Positions 35,226 through 47,013 are shown, numbered from the stretch's first letter. The stretch: DNA of 64,000 nt from Atkinsonella hypoxylon (GCA_000729835.1 JFHB01000090.1:50832-114831); one strand, 5' to 3'. A program made the numbers and translations. Notes: generated from the letters alone by a model not told the origin.

Positions 35226-36695
35226 TCATTGCCAGTTAAGTCCCTGTAACACGCCCCTAAAGTATTCGACAGAATAGGAGGCCCGGAATAACTTGTGGGG
35301 GTTTGAGAACCAACCCTCCACCTCGGCCCAAATGAGCCGAAGACCGTTATCCCCATATTCAGATTTGAGTTTTGCGTAGCTGCACAATCCCTCCATGCCC
35401 AAATATTTCATCGCCCTGTAGCCGCCATCACGGACGTAGAGGCTTTTAGATAGCTTCGCTCCACTCCAGTCAACAATTTGTGGTGCATACAGGATGTGCG
35501 GCGTACGACCCAACCCCAACCCAGTTGACCGCGACCAGTCCATGAGAGGTCGGTAGAGAAAAACCTCTTGGTAAGTGCCCGCGTAATCTGCACCAGTAAC
35601 ACGGATATGATGCGTTGAATCGTCCAGAATATGAGTCATGGAACGAATTAGGTTTCGTGTCGGCGCGTTTGCCTCCAATCGAGCTACCTCGGAGGGTTGT
35701 GAGAGGTGGATGGAATGCTTCCCATGGTGTGGACAGTGGAATGCGATGCTGTTCGGAGCATATTGATTCAGTCGACCGTGCTTCTCGGCTAAGCCGCAAC
35801 CCGAGACAGGGCATGCAGCACGAAAGGCTAACGCATTATACTTTGGTGAAAGTTGTGATGCAAGGCGATTTCGATGCTCTATTATCCAGGTTAAGAGATG
35901 GGGAACCGCGGGGTGGGAGAAAAAATCTGACTGAAATCGAGTCTGAAAAGGAACGCCTGACCACTGAGACATCTGGCGAAGGGCATCTTGGTAGTCACTC
36001 ATATAAGTGGCTAATGCGCCAGGGACGTCTCTATAAGACCGCTGATACATTATCCCATCTACCTCGCTGACACTATTAAGAACAGGCGCCGTATCAACAA
36101 AAGTAATCTCAACTAGAACATTTTGTAAAGCTTTGTCCTGTAGATTAGCACGGAGGCGATCACGTAGGGCTTTGGCAATCAAAAATGCGTAGCTGAAGAC
36201 GATTAATGTGCCCAAATGTGGTGAGTTGTTAGGTTGTGCACCAGCGTGTATGATTATCGAACGAGTTGGAATGGCTGCCCGGTTAGGGCAAGTAGCGTTG
36301 GACCATAGTCGAGCCGTTGATTCTGATTGCACAAAGGAAATGGTGCTGGGAAGAGGCTTGAGAGGCGGTCCGTCGCCTGATGAGAAAACTTCTTTAATCG
36401 TCATAGCTGTCTCATCATTTGCAAGCGCTATGAGGAGAGGGCCAGCTAGATCGTTCTGGAATGCGTATGAACCGCCGCCCAACGGATAATGCATCTTCCC
36501 ATCATGGAAAGCAGCATAGAGCCGTTCAGTTGGACTGAGAACGGACATAAGATTTTGAATGGCGGCAAGAATATTCGCTTCGGCATGATCTCCACCACGT
36601 GCCGTTCCCTTATCGTTGTTGGGAATTGTGAGAGGCTTGAGAAGGTCAATCAATTCTTGAGCAGCTGCTTGGCAGCCACTATGCAGAGCAGGCAT
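35226..36695 (-). CDS. Stand-alone class I aminoacyl-tRNA-synthetase-like protein
   Basis: Single exon of 489 residues from the ATG at 36695. It has the class I signatures in the right order: a HIGH-type motif in IIIHAGAQPNNSPHLGTL (HLGT at 160-163) and a KMSKS-type motif in DWSGAKLSKSLYV (414-418). Between them is a probable zinc site with Cys295, Cys300, Cys321 and His323/His324, as in class I lysyl- or related synthetases. An N-terminal ~120 residues (FHDGKMHYPLGGGSYAFQND) precede the catalytic fold. There is no room for a full anticodon-binding domain after KLSKS, so this is unlikely to be a housekeeping synthetase. It could charge a tRNA for another purpose or activate an amino acid. No mitochondrial presequence is evident. 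Located at the edge of the biosynthetic cluster. Confidence 0.7.
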   Translation of the reverse strand: MPALHSGCQAAAQELIDLLKPLTIPNNDKGTARGGDHAEANILAAIQNLMSVLSPTERLYAAFHDGKMHYPLGGGSYAFQNDLAGPLLIALANDETAMTIKEVFSSGDGPPLKPLPSTISFVQSESTARLWSNATCPNRAAIPTRSIIIHAGAQPNNSPHLGTLIVFSYAFLIAKALRDRLRANLQDKALQNVLVEITFVDTAPVLNSVSEVDGIMYQRSYRDVPGALATYMSDYQDALRQMSQWSGVPFQTRFQSDFFSHPAVPHLLTWIIEHRNRLASQLSPKYNALAFRAACPVSGCGLAEKHGRLNQYAPNSIAFHCPHHGKHSIHLSQPSEVARLEANAPTRNLIRSMTHILDDSTHHIRVTGADYAGTYQEVFLYRPLMDWSRSTGLGLGRTPHILYAPQIVDWSGAKLSKSLYVRDGGYRAMKYLGMEGLCSYAKLKSEYGDNGLRLIWAEVEGWFSNPHKLFRASYSVEYFRGVLQGLNWQ

Positions 36696-36791
36696 GATTA
36701 TTGTTTGCTACGCAGAGCTTAAATTGACACATTTGCTGGCACTCGGCCTGATTATATAGATTTACCAGCGACGGCATCCGAGGCTGTCTGC

Positions 36792-37604
36792 GGGGTTCCA
36801 GTAAATCTCAGGTCCAGACCATGTGTGCATTGGTCCAGAGTGGAGCCAAAAAGGGTGTATTTTTCGCAGGCGGTGAAGCATTTTGCATGTACTAGGCATA
36901 TACCTAGTATATACAGAATGTATAGTGTATTAGTGCGAATTAACATTTTTATAGTTAGTAGTATATACACTAATATCTAGTAGTATAGTGCACTAATATC
37001 TAGGCTTATAGTGCTATAAAAATGCGCGCTCTATAGACTCTAGATCTCTTGCTTAGAAATTAATACTGTATGCTTAGTATATGCTAAGTACGGACGGAGA
37101 GTTAAGTCAAAAGTCCTGCCGGTTGCACGGACCCCTGTTAAGGCTGCAGAAGACCTAATTGGCTAATTAAGCTATAAGACCTATAATAAATATATAGCAG
37201 GCTTACCCCTCTTCTCCCTCCTAACCTATTAGATTATAACAGCCTTTATAGCTATCCCTTAATAGGCTAGCTATAAAGATAAGATACACTAATTATTACT
37301 ATTAAGCTTAGTATTAATCTAAGAACTATAAATTAAATATTTATTAGAGCTATTAAATAAAGGTTTAATTTTTATATATAATTTATATTAGTGCTTTTTA
37401 TACTTTTAGCTGCGTTATTGTAGTTTATTTTAGATATTTTATGCTGCACTAGACCGCTTTAGGCAGACCTCTCTACTAGCAGGACTTTTGACTTAATATT
37501 CCGTATATGCTAGGTATATGCTATTCTGCCTAAATCTACACCCGCTCTGGCTCCACTATGGACCAATGCACATATAGTCTAGACCTGAGATTTACTGGAA
37601 CCCC
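36792..37604. mobile_element. Outer inverted-repeat element (MITE-like)
   Basis: Arms 36792-36859 and 37537-37604 are inverted copies, 68 bp each with about 7 differences, several of them C/T or G/A transitions. Each begins GGGGTTCCAGTAAATCTCAG. Weaker similarity continues outward (CAT..CCG..GG..TGTCT) and inward (GCATATACCTAG). No transposase remains. No clear target duplication was found. It contains a second element and lies about 100 bp upstream of the aaRS-like gene. Confidence 0.75.
37091..37503. mobile_element. Inner inverted-repeat element flanked by TA
   Basis: Ends carry the perfect 18-bp inverted repeat TTAAGTCAAAAGTCCTGC (37102-37119 and its complement at 37479-37496), with CGGA outermost on both sides. 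TA dinucleotides at 37089-37090 and 37504-37505 could be a Tc1/mariner-type target duplication. 413 bp, AT-rich and non-coding, inserted inside the larger element. Confidence 0.65.
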
Positions 37605-38146
37605 TTCGTTTAGACAATCCCGGCATGTGGAGCCGGCATTATGTTAAAGTGGATGTACGGTGGGAGGCAAAAGGTATTTAACCAAAATGAGGCACAAAGG
37701 TATCACAGTGTACACCGCAAGGTATTAATATATATTAGTGTACGGAATATACTTAGCGACTGTTAATTACATACCGTCTTAGACTGTATTTACGGGGTAG
37801 TAGTAGCTTGTTCTATTGGCAGGCTAGCAAAACCAGAACAATATCCTTATTTGGCTAGGTATAGCTGGTAACGTTCAACAGGAACATTCAACAGGTGGTG
37901 GCATCTTCACAAACAAGGCTCAGAATATTATGTAGCATTGCAGTCATGTGGGTAGCATGGGTCAGATCGTTGTTTGCTTCTTCAGCGCACGGGAACATAC
38001 ACATGTATAAAGGCTGCCGTCTCGCACCTTCTTGGTCCTTTGTGGTACCTTGGCTGTGCAGCTTCCTAAGCACCGCTTCTACTCTTTGTGGGCCATTCTC
38101 CTCCGCCTTATTCTCCACGAAACTACTCTCATTTGCCTAAATCACT
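37605..38146 (+). promoter_or_regulatory. Upstream region of the amino-acid permease gene
   Basis: A TATA box-like TATAAA lies at 38006-38011, about 140 bp before the permease ATG, followed by a pyrimidine-rich leader. Nothing else was assigned. Confidence 0.45.
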
Positions 38147-39956
38147 ATGGCCAAAGTCTTTGATTCATCCCCCCACGCCATTTCCTCCCGATGGAACAAC
38201 GATACATACGAGCGAGACGTCTCCGGCTTACTGGGCGGGACGAGGGAGCATCTCGAGCATGAAGAGCCCCCTACACAGTTGATATCCAGAGATAATGAAC
38301 TGCTTGCCAGTCTAGGGTATAAGCAAGGTAGCACGACCAGTTTATACTCTCAGAAAGGTCACACACTAATAGAACCGCATATCAGAGTTAAATCGTGGGC
38401 TGGGCTTGTTCGAGAATTGGGCGGCTACATTCGCGGTACTGAGAAATGATATAAACTTTGGAGCAACAACTGATGAGAACGCAGTGCATGAATTTTGTTT
38501 CGGGCATGCCAGTACTCTTTGGCTGGGTCATGATGACTGGCGGACCCCAAGCGGCCGTCACGTCTTGGACTATGGTCAGCACCGTGTCTTGCCTCCTCGC
38601 CTTGGCCTTAGCTGAGATAGCAGCCGCGTTGCCGACCGCTGGAGGTATATATTTCTGGACTTACTCCCTTGCAGGCTCCGAATGGGGCCCATTTCTGAGC
38701 TGGATGACTGCAGTATGCATCCCACATCTGCCGCAAAGTGACTTGCCTAATCATGTTCTTAGTGGTGGAACTGGTCTGCCTGGGTTCTGGCTGTTCCTGG
38801 TACTCAGCAAGGCGCAACAAATTTTCTCATTTCTGCCCTTCAGATCAATTACCCAGATACTGCCTATCTCGGGGAAGGATGGTTCGCCTTGCTCGTCATT
38901 CTGGCTGGTCTGGCCGTCAGTCTAATCCCAAATATTGTGGGTCAACGCTGGTTACGTCTATATTTTCGCTTTGCCATTGCTATTTTCTTTGTTTTGCTCT
39001 TCCTGTTTTGGTTCTGGTTCCCCATTGCTGTGGCTGGCAGATTTCGATCCGCACACTCCGTTTTCCAAAAGTTCCACAACGGGATCAATCAAGGTCCGAC
39101 CCAACAGGCATCTAATGCGTATTGCTGGGTCATAAGTTTATTATTTGGCGCCTGGGAGTTTGGTGGCTACGATGCCTCGGCGCATTTGGCTGAGGAGACA
39201 AAAGATGCCAGCAAAACCGTGGCACGGGGAATGTGGCTGTCCACCCTCTCGACTACAATACTCTCTATCCCGACCTTGATAATGATATTATTCTGCATTC
39301 AAGACTTTGAGGCCTTAACATCTGCATCCTACGCGAACAATTGGGCTGAATTCCTCGTACAAGTTGTTGGTCCTCGCGGTGCCACCGCTATTCTAATCAT
39401 GAACTGGATCGACTGCACGTGCGCCACCGCCGCTGTTATACTATCGGCCCAGCGGGTGACCTTCGCAATCTCACGCGACGACATCTTGCCAAGATCGTCA
39501 TTTTTTAAAAAAGTGAGTGGTGTTAACTCGACACCAGTGAACGCCGCTCTTCTGGTCATGTTCATTGCAGCTGCTGTCAGCTGTACAGTCCTTGGTTCAT
39601 CTGTTGCATTCAGCGCTATTACGGCAACGACAGTCATCTGCCAGAGCATGAGTTATCTGTTTGTGTTGATAGCTCGACACACACTGGGCAAATCAAACTT
39701 CAAGCCAGCTGCCTGGAATCTTGGCCACCTGTCTCAACCAATAGGATACTTCAGCATACTTTGGATTACCTTCCTCATCATCATCCTGCTTCTTCCCCAG
39801 ATCTTTCCGGTTACGCTACAAACCTTGAATTACTCCCCCATTTGCCTCGCAATTGTAACCTCTATCTCTGTGATTGGCTGGGTCCTTCCCTTTGGACTAG
39901 GCGGTCGATATTGGTTCAAAGGTCCAAGGAAAACGTTACAATTGGGGCAACCATAG
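38147..39956 (+). CDS. APC-family amino-acid/polyamine/choline permease
   Basis: Exons 38147-38327, 38386-38435, 38485-38712, 38763-39956; introns of 49-58 bp with GT..AG ends, and the frame closes to 550 residues. The junctions restore a continuous family pattern: LASLGYKQELNRGLGLFENW, then the CMNFVSGMPVLFGWVMMTGG membrane segment, LPTAGGIYFWTYSLAGSEWG, and WWNWSAWVLAVPGTQQGATN. Later come EFGGYDASAHLAEETKDAS, the family's conserved loop, and SAQRVTFAISRDDILPRSSF. About 12 membrane segments. Relatives move GABA, choline, or other amino compounds across the plasma membrane. It is the first gene on the cluster side of the repeat elements and may supply the amino substrate of the NRPS-like enzyme; that link is inference. 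Confidence 0.85.
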
Positions 39957-40477
39957 AGGGATTGAGACCGAGAATGGTTCTAAATGTGTCCAGGGCTTGA
40001 AGCCACCCATGTGTGTTATGGTGATGGCAATGATCCAAACCTAAAGATTACTTCACGTAGATATGACTTTGGGTCACCGTGGATTCAGTGATGGATCTTG
40101 TGGGCTTTGGTGACTCTATCAGGCTAGGCCGTGATAATGGGACACTCCTTATGGTAGCTTTTACACCCCCTCCTGATATGAGAGGCATACGATGGTTGGG
40201 CAAGTATAAACTTGAGTTACTTAACATGTTTTGGCCGAAGTCGTAGTCCACTAAGCTCGATGATGGAGGCCCTCGACGCAGTATTGTTAGCATAGCACGC
40301 TTAGCTTACATAAATAACGCTGTATTAGCCATATGAGGTCTTAGCAATCGAGCATTTATCCATTTTTGTTTCGTACAAACAATGCTAAATTTAAGAAACG
40401 TTTTTAAGAGACGTTGCGACACTGGGAAGCCAAATTAGCATTGGTCAAGAGCAATCAGCCAACTAAACCACGAGATA
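39957..40477. other. Convergent intergenic region
   Basis: About 520 bp between the 3' ends of the permease and NRPS-like genes; 3' untranslated regions are expected here and no gene is seen. Confidence 0.5.
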
Positions 40478-43400
40478 TTAACCAGAAATGAACATCAAGA
40501 ATCTGTGCCAATATCGAAGGATGATGTCTTTACTGTTGCCTCTGTTTTCTGTTTCAGGTTCATGGCAAAGGGAAGACGCTGACGGGAAGAATTGCACCTC
40601 CTTTATCAAATATTGGACATTGTTTCGAACTGCTTCCAATATGTGAGGACTTCTTGCAACCATATCAGCCTTGGGTACGGTCCCAATGGACACAATCTCT
40701 CCCGTTCTTGCCTTGAGTATATCTTGCAATGCCCATAGGCAATGCTGGGACCCGGATCGCTCAACATGTGACCGAAGCGAGCACCACCACTCCTCTTCAT
40801 CCACGGCCTTCAGCTTGTAACCAAAGTCCTGGATCAAAACATCCCAAAAGCCTTGCATATGTAATCCATCTACAATTTTGACTACGGTTGGTATGGGTTC
40901 CTTCGTGCTGCAGGTTTGACAAACAGCCTGGGCGACCGTAACTACGTCCGAAACAAACAGCCAACCGTTAGATACGTCGCGATTATAAGCTCCAAGCTCA
41001 ATAGCTCCTTTTGTGAGTCCCCAGATGTAATCGCCTTGATTTGCTATGCCTCTCTTTGCGTCACCGATGATGTAGCTTGGCTTTACCACTTGAACCACGT
41101 GGTCCCGCCCAGCTTCGCTCTCAGCGAAAAGTTTAACCAAACGTTCCGATACTATTTTCGTTTGCGCATATCCTGTAAGATGCTCGTCATGCGTCACCAT
41201 GGGGTTCTCGTCGTCTATTTCTGTCGTAAGGGCCTGGCCACCGGAAACATAAACAAAACGCCCACTGGACCGCCGCTCAGACATTGCCTCCAAGAGCTGC
41301 AAGGTGGAGAGGGTATTTGTGGCTCTCAAACTTTCGTATCCTAGGTTCCATCTTACATCGGCACCGTTGTGAATGACTGCATCAACCAGTGTCCCTTCCG
41401 TAGTACTTCTAGTCAATCTATCCCACTGTTTGTCATCCAGACCGAGCTTTACTTTGCCAAGGTCTCCGGGCCAAATTTCGAGACGGTGATCAAATGATGA
41501 CGACCACCAGCTTGACTTTTTCGCTGCGGCAACGATGCGTTCTCGGCCGTGTTCAACACTCGTTGCTCGTACATGAACCAGTACCTTCTTAATATTATAG
41601 TTGCAAAGTAGCTGATGCAAAATCTCGATGCCGAGAAAGCCGGTGCCTCCGGTAAGAAGAACAGCCGAGATGGACTGATCCGCATTAGACCGCATGATGT
41701 TGGTCACGGGTTTGTCGAATTTCCTGGAGAGTGTCTGAACTTCTTCCTCTATGTTCAATTCTTTGGGTTGTATATTGTCAGGCTCCCGGCCATCTTGAGA
41801 AGCCACAACAAGTCCTGCCAGCTCACCAATCGTCAATCTCGGGCGTGTCAGTTTGTCCACCGTTAGTTTTACTCCATAGGTGTCCCGAATCCATATTGAC
41901 AGTGTCATGGTCTGAATGGAATCGATCCCGGCCGCTAATAAGTCAAAATTTCGACCGTCCAAAGCAGAAAATAGATCGTAATCTCCATTGGCGATTATTT
42001 TACTTGTCCTATGGCTTATGTCAAGGGCTAGTGTGGTTTCTAGCGGACGTAACTGAGCGCGACAAATCTCAGCTTTCGCAAGAATATTGTCAGCAATTGG
42101 CAATTTGGTTAGCCAGTCCCGAACTCTTCGGCGGTCTACTTTCTTGGAGTCTGTCAATGGAAGGCCGGTCACTGCGAGCCATATGGCAGGCATCATATAT
42201 GCTGGGATTCGGTTTGAAAGCTCTCTTGTCAAATCTTGAAACGAGAATCCGCTTTCAAGAAGAGCCTTGGCAGGAAGTAAGCTCGGGAACGCGGTGGCAT
42301 GTACATGGTCACCACCGGAGCGAAGATGTGGCTCAACAACCCCGACTAGACGCCCTGCGTAGATTCCCAACTGTGGGAACTCAATCAGACTCCGTTTTAT
42401 AGTCATGATGCCAGAAAGATTTTGCTCAATTTCTGTTAGTTCGATTCTCTGACCTCGAATCTTAACTCTGGTGAATGTGTTAGTCGAGGCTGCAGCGAGC
42501 ATGGTAGGGCTCCTTACTGTGTGTCCCGACGTCCAACGAAATTGATCATGCCGTCTGGTCTATACCTAACAAGATCTCCAGTTTTGTAAAAGCGTCGCTG
42601 TGGACCTTTGGTCTCATGAGGATGCCAGCCAGCGTGACTAAAGAAAGCCGCGTCTGTCTTGGATGGATCCCTAAGATACTCTCGGGCCAAGGTGTGGCCT
42701 TCAACAACAAGCTCGCCAATCGCGCCAATCGGTACAAGTCTGTAAGGATTCTTCGAGTCAATAATCCAGCAGCTCGCACTTTTTAGTGCGACTCCTACGG
42801 TCTGTGGTTGACTTGTTTTGTTCTGGTACATATTCGCGAGGCATCCTCCAGCTTCTGCCGGACCATAGCAATTTATCACTCGATTGATTCTCCCCACGAA
42901 ATGTGTGACATGCTCTTGCTTTATCTCTTCCCCTGCGAGAACAAGTGTCTCCAGTGTCGGGATGTCGGCGGGACGAGGAATACTCGCCATAGCGAATGAA
43001 GGTGTGAGGTCCACCCAATTGACACGAAACTTATTGATGACTCGCACTATGTCATTCAACCTATCTTCTTCCGAAGGTATGCATACACAACCGCCGTGAT
43101 ACAGCGTGGTGAAGATGTCGACAGTACTAACATCAAATGTGTACGCTGCAAAATTTAGAACCCTGGATTCGTCGTTGACGAAGAGGGCTTCTCCGTATGC
43201 CTCGTTGATTGTGCATACTGATGAATGTTCCTGGACCAGACCTTTTGGTTCGCCCGTACTCCCAGATGTGAAGAGGACAAACGCACTATTGCTAGGGCAG
43301 ACTTCACTATATGGGTTGTGCTGTTCATCGGGCAGACTCTGCAGAAATAGCTGGTCAACAACTGCGACGGTCAAAGACGATCCCTGGAACGCAGGCGCCG

Positions 43401-44533
43401 TCTTGGCTGATGTAAGTATGATTTTTGCCCCGATGCGGCTTATTATAGATTTCAGTCGATCTTCAGGGTGAGAGAAGTCTACAGGGACGAAGGCTCCCCC
43501 GGCTTTCAGCACTGCTAGTGTTGCTACCACCGCGTACATCGACTTCTCGAATGCGTATGGCACAAAGATCTCAGGTCCTACTCCTAATCGTGAGAGACTA
43601 TGAGCCAGTTTGGTTGAGAGGGTATTAAGCTCTGCATATGTCAAATCTCCATCCCAAGAGCATATTGCTGGTGCCCAAGGGCGACGTCGTGCCTGTTCCT
43701 CAAAAATGCTATGCAGACAGGCAATGCGGCACATTGGCACATTCATATTCCACTTGTAGATTTCATCGAGATCGTATTTTGTAACAGGATTTAGGTCGTT
43801 TACAGTTTGACTTGTATTGTCCGCTGAGACGAGCCCCAATATGTGATGATAGGTATGTAAGAGCCGGTGTGCCAGCGGCTGAGAAAATTTTGTCGCGCAA
43901 AGTTCGATGTCTAAGGATAAGACACCTTGATGACTTGTCACCGTAAGGACAACATCCATCTGCGTAGATGATGCAATGAATGTCAGCTACAAACACTCTG
44001 GATGCGTTTACTCCACATACCTGGCGCCTAATGTCAACACTCACACCACCATTGCCGATCAGCTCGCTGTGTACGTCACTCGTTTCAAGAGAGCGATATG
44101 AAAGAAAGGTATTAATACAGGGTAGAAGCTCTGCAGTAGATGGCACTTGGGTATCGGGTCCCTGAATCCGTCTGATAACATTGATAACGAGCTCATCATC
44201 TTCGATCTCAAGACTGTGGATCATGTCTTCGAACATGTCCATTTTCTTGGACGTACTGCCACGCTTATCCTTGTAATCCGTCACATCTGAAATTATATGA
44301 CTAATACCAGAGGACGCAAAAGAAACGAGGTCCGTTGCCAAATAATACTTGAGAAGCAGAGCCCACGCGGCCAACATATGGATACTGAATGGAACATCAG
44401 AATGGAGAGAGCGTCTTCCTGGACCATATGTATTTGCTGCCTCGAGGTGAGCTGACAGATGACCATCTTTTGACGCGGTATCACATCTCAATGGTTTGAA
44501 TTTGCAAATATTGATGTCTCTCGGTGTCACCAT
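40478..44533 (-). CDS. NRPS-like enzyme: truncated C, A, T, thioester reductase (R)
   Basis: Exons 44533-44021, 43959-42518, 42467-40478; introns 43960-44020 and 42468-42517. 1314 residues. Residues 1-225 match only the later half of a condensation domain (MLAAWALLLKYYLATDLVSF, PCINTFLSYR, MDVVLTVTSH); the HHxxxDG motif is absent. The adenylation domain (about 253-760) has VLFTSGSTGEPKG (398-410), AAYTFDVSTVDIF, NCYGPAEAGG, YKTGDLVRYRPDG, GRRDTQVKIRGQRIEL (spanning intron 2) and LPLTDSKKVDRRR. The carrier domain has FDLLAAGIDSIQ with Ser835 as the phosphopantetheine site. The reductase has GTGFLG at 925-930, VYVSGG, and Tyr1084/Lys1088 in GYAQTK. No thioesterase. The enzyme should activate an amino acid, tether it and release it reductively as an aldehyde or alcohol. 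Divergent from the P450 gene. Confidence 0.9.
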
Positions 44534-45068
44534 TGTGGGCTACGAATGAATCAGGAAGGTCTATCTCATTAGTGTGAAATGTGTCAAGAAGACAATCGTG
44601 AGCGCGTAGCGAGGAAGTAGAGTAATTTTTTGTTTATCTACTATGTTCTTTGACTTTTTATGAGGTAATTTGTTGCTGATATGGATAAGCTGAACGTCAT
44701 ACTGCGAAAGGGGGCCATCGCTTGCTACCTTTGCATCCACAGAGCAACGGACCGAACCGTATCCTTGTATACATCAATTGATACCATGTAACCTGCTATG
44801 ACGGAATCTAAGATGTAACTTCCCCTCTCCACTCACACGGCACAGAAAATGGCCTGCATCAGGTTATACGCATTAGTGTAGCAGCCACAGCTGGTGTGTT
44901 GCAGTAAGTATATTGGACACCGTTCAGATGTGGGCGACCGATTCAAACGGCTCAATTCATTCCAGCCCGAGAATTATAATTGGAAATCTCTATGAATTGT
45001 TTAAGTAGCCCTGAAACTCAATTATTCAAGTGATTTCATATTCCAGGCCGATCTCTCACAGATGAAAG
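44534..45068. promoter_or_regulatory. Shared divergent promoter of NRPS-like and P450 genes
   Basis: The two genes start 535 bp apart in opposite directions, so this stretch must drive both and favours co-expression. It is non-coding and A+T-rich; no known factor site could be assigned. Confidence 0.55.
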
Positions 45069-46856
45069 ATGATGTCTGTAAATGTCACCCCAACTGGGTT
45101 TGTCTGCTTGCTCGTGTTACTCGGCATACTTATTTATGTGTTTTTCTTGCCTCATCTACAATCACCTCCTAGCCGTATTCCAAATGCTCATTGGAGTTCC
45201 AGCGTGTCCTCCTTGTGGATTCTATGGACTCGATATCAGAATCGAGAATTAGTTGTTCTGGAAGAGAAGCATCGCCAGCTTGGACCTATTGTGAGACTTG
45301 GGCCAGCCGATCTTTCCATTGGCTGTTATGAAAATGGAGTCAGAACAATCTACAATGGTGGATTTGAGAAACCAGAATATTACAATTTCTTTTCCTATTA
45401 CGCCAAGACAAACGCTTTTTGTAGCTTGACCAGGCACGATCATTCAATGCGCAGGAAAAGGATAACGCCTGCCTACACTAAATCATCTCTCTTCACATCC
45501 GAGCCACTCTCTTCGCTCACACAGACAATTCTGTTTGAAAGGCTTCTACCACGTCTTCAAGATCAGGCACTCTCACAAAAGCCAATCGATATTCTGCCCC
45601 TCAGCTACGCCCTGAGCCTGGATCTACTAACTTGTTTCCAATTCGGGCTTTCAGCCGGATCCAATTTCCTGCAGAAACCGTCAAGTATCACACCATGGCT
45701 CAGGAATTATGAGCAACGGTACTGCAAAGAGGCATTTTGGCCACAGGAGCTGCCGATACTCACTCGTTGCTTGAAGTGGTTTGGTATAGACATGCTGCCA
45801 CAGTCGCAGTACCATGCAACTCAGTTTCTTGAGAGATGGCTTCTTGAATTATGCGATCGAGCTGAGTTGACTCGTCTTGCCGGAGAGAAAGAAAGTCTGA
45901 GACAAGTCGCCGACACTCCGGTTGTGTACCAACTGGTGAAAAGCGGAGTTGAGAATGACATACCCAATGCCAGCTCAGAAACAAAGAGAAACGAAATCGC
46001 TAGTGAGCTTTTTGATCATATGTGTACGTGGATTTTGCATCTTTGGTTACTGGTTCTGACAGACGTAAAGCAGGTGGGCGTGAGGTCCTAGGTGCGCGAT
46101 TTGAGACAACGAAACTGCTGATACTGGGTGTACTAACCATGAGCAGGGCTTGTGCTTGCATATACAATCTACTACATCTCTCAAAACCCTTCTTCTCAGG
46201 TAAAATTACGCGCCGAACTTGCCATTCTTCAGCCTAACATGCACGAATCCGACTTTATCTCGTTCAATGGAGCTCAACGAGACTCGGTTGCCAGCGAGTC
46301 ACATCTGCCATCTCCCAGTTCTCTAGACGAGCTCCCGTATCTGTCAGCCATTCTAAAAGAATCCTTCCGTATGCGCCCTACCAGCACTCCTCTGCCTCGT
46401 ATCACGCCCCGAGACCGTACAGTGTCGCTGGCTGGCGTTGATGGTATCCCCCCGGGCACCCGAGTCAATGTCTTTCAATGGTTCATTCACCGTAATCCCC
46501 ATAATTATAACCAAGCCGACGAGTGGCAACCGGAGAGATGGTTGGGATCAGAGCCAAAAGATGGCAAAGGCCCCTTGCTCTGGGCGTTTGGGAGCGGTAG
46601 CCGGATGTGTGTTGGGGTATCTCTGACTCAGTACCGTACGTTATCCCCATTTCATGTCATCAATGTTTCACGTATCAATCACTTTCATCTCATACGTTCT
46701 ATAGTCATGCGGTATATTCTGGCTATTGTGTATTCCAATTTCTCGACAAAGCTCGTTTCGAAGAAGGATGGGGAGTACGAACCTGGATCAACGGAGGATG
46801 AAATAATGATACAGCTGGAACGATTGACTCCTCACAGCGGACTGGTGGAGCACTAG
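45069..46856 (+). CDS. Cytochrome P450 monooxygenase
   Basis: Exons 45069-46023, 46071-46091, 46147-46635, 46705-46856; 538 residues. The second exon is only 21 bp; it is needed to build the I-helix ELFDHMSGGREVLGLVLAYT. It uses an AAG acceptor at 46068-46070; the CAG three bases later would delete one residue. Intron 46092-46146 has a perfect TACTAAC branch site. An N-terminal membrane anchor (FVCLLVLLGILIYVFFLP) places it in the ER. The K-helix ExxR is in LKESFRMRP, and the heme loop is FGSGSRMCVG with Cys480. Intron 46636-46704 follows, rejoining as LTQYLMRYILAIVYSNF. Fungal class II P450 needing a reductase partner; the subfamily and substrate are unknown. A tailoring oxidase by position. 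Confidence 0.88.
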
Positions 46857-47013
46857 TTGCAAATAGATATAAAAACTAACATAACCTTACGAAGTAAAGG
46901 CATAATTGCGGCCACACACATCCGTAGCAGGTGAGATAATACTGCTTGGTTGAGCTTATTGAGGAGTGAAATAACTAAGCTAGACGAGAATAATTGTAAC
47001 TACGATGAGTGAC

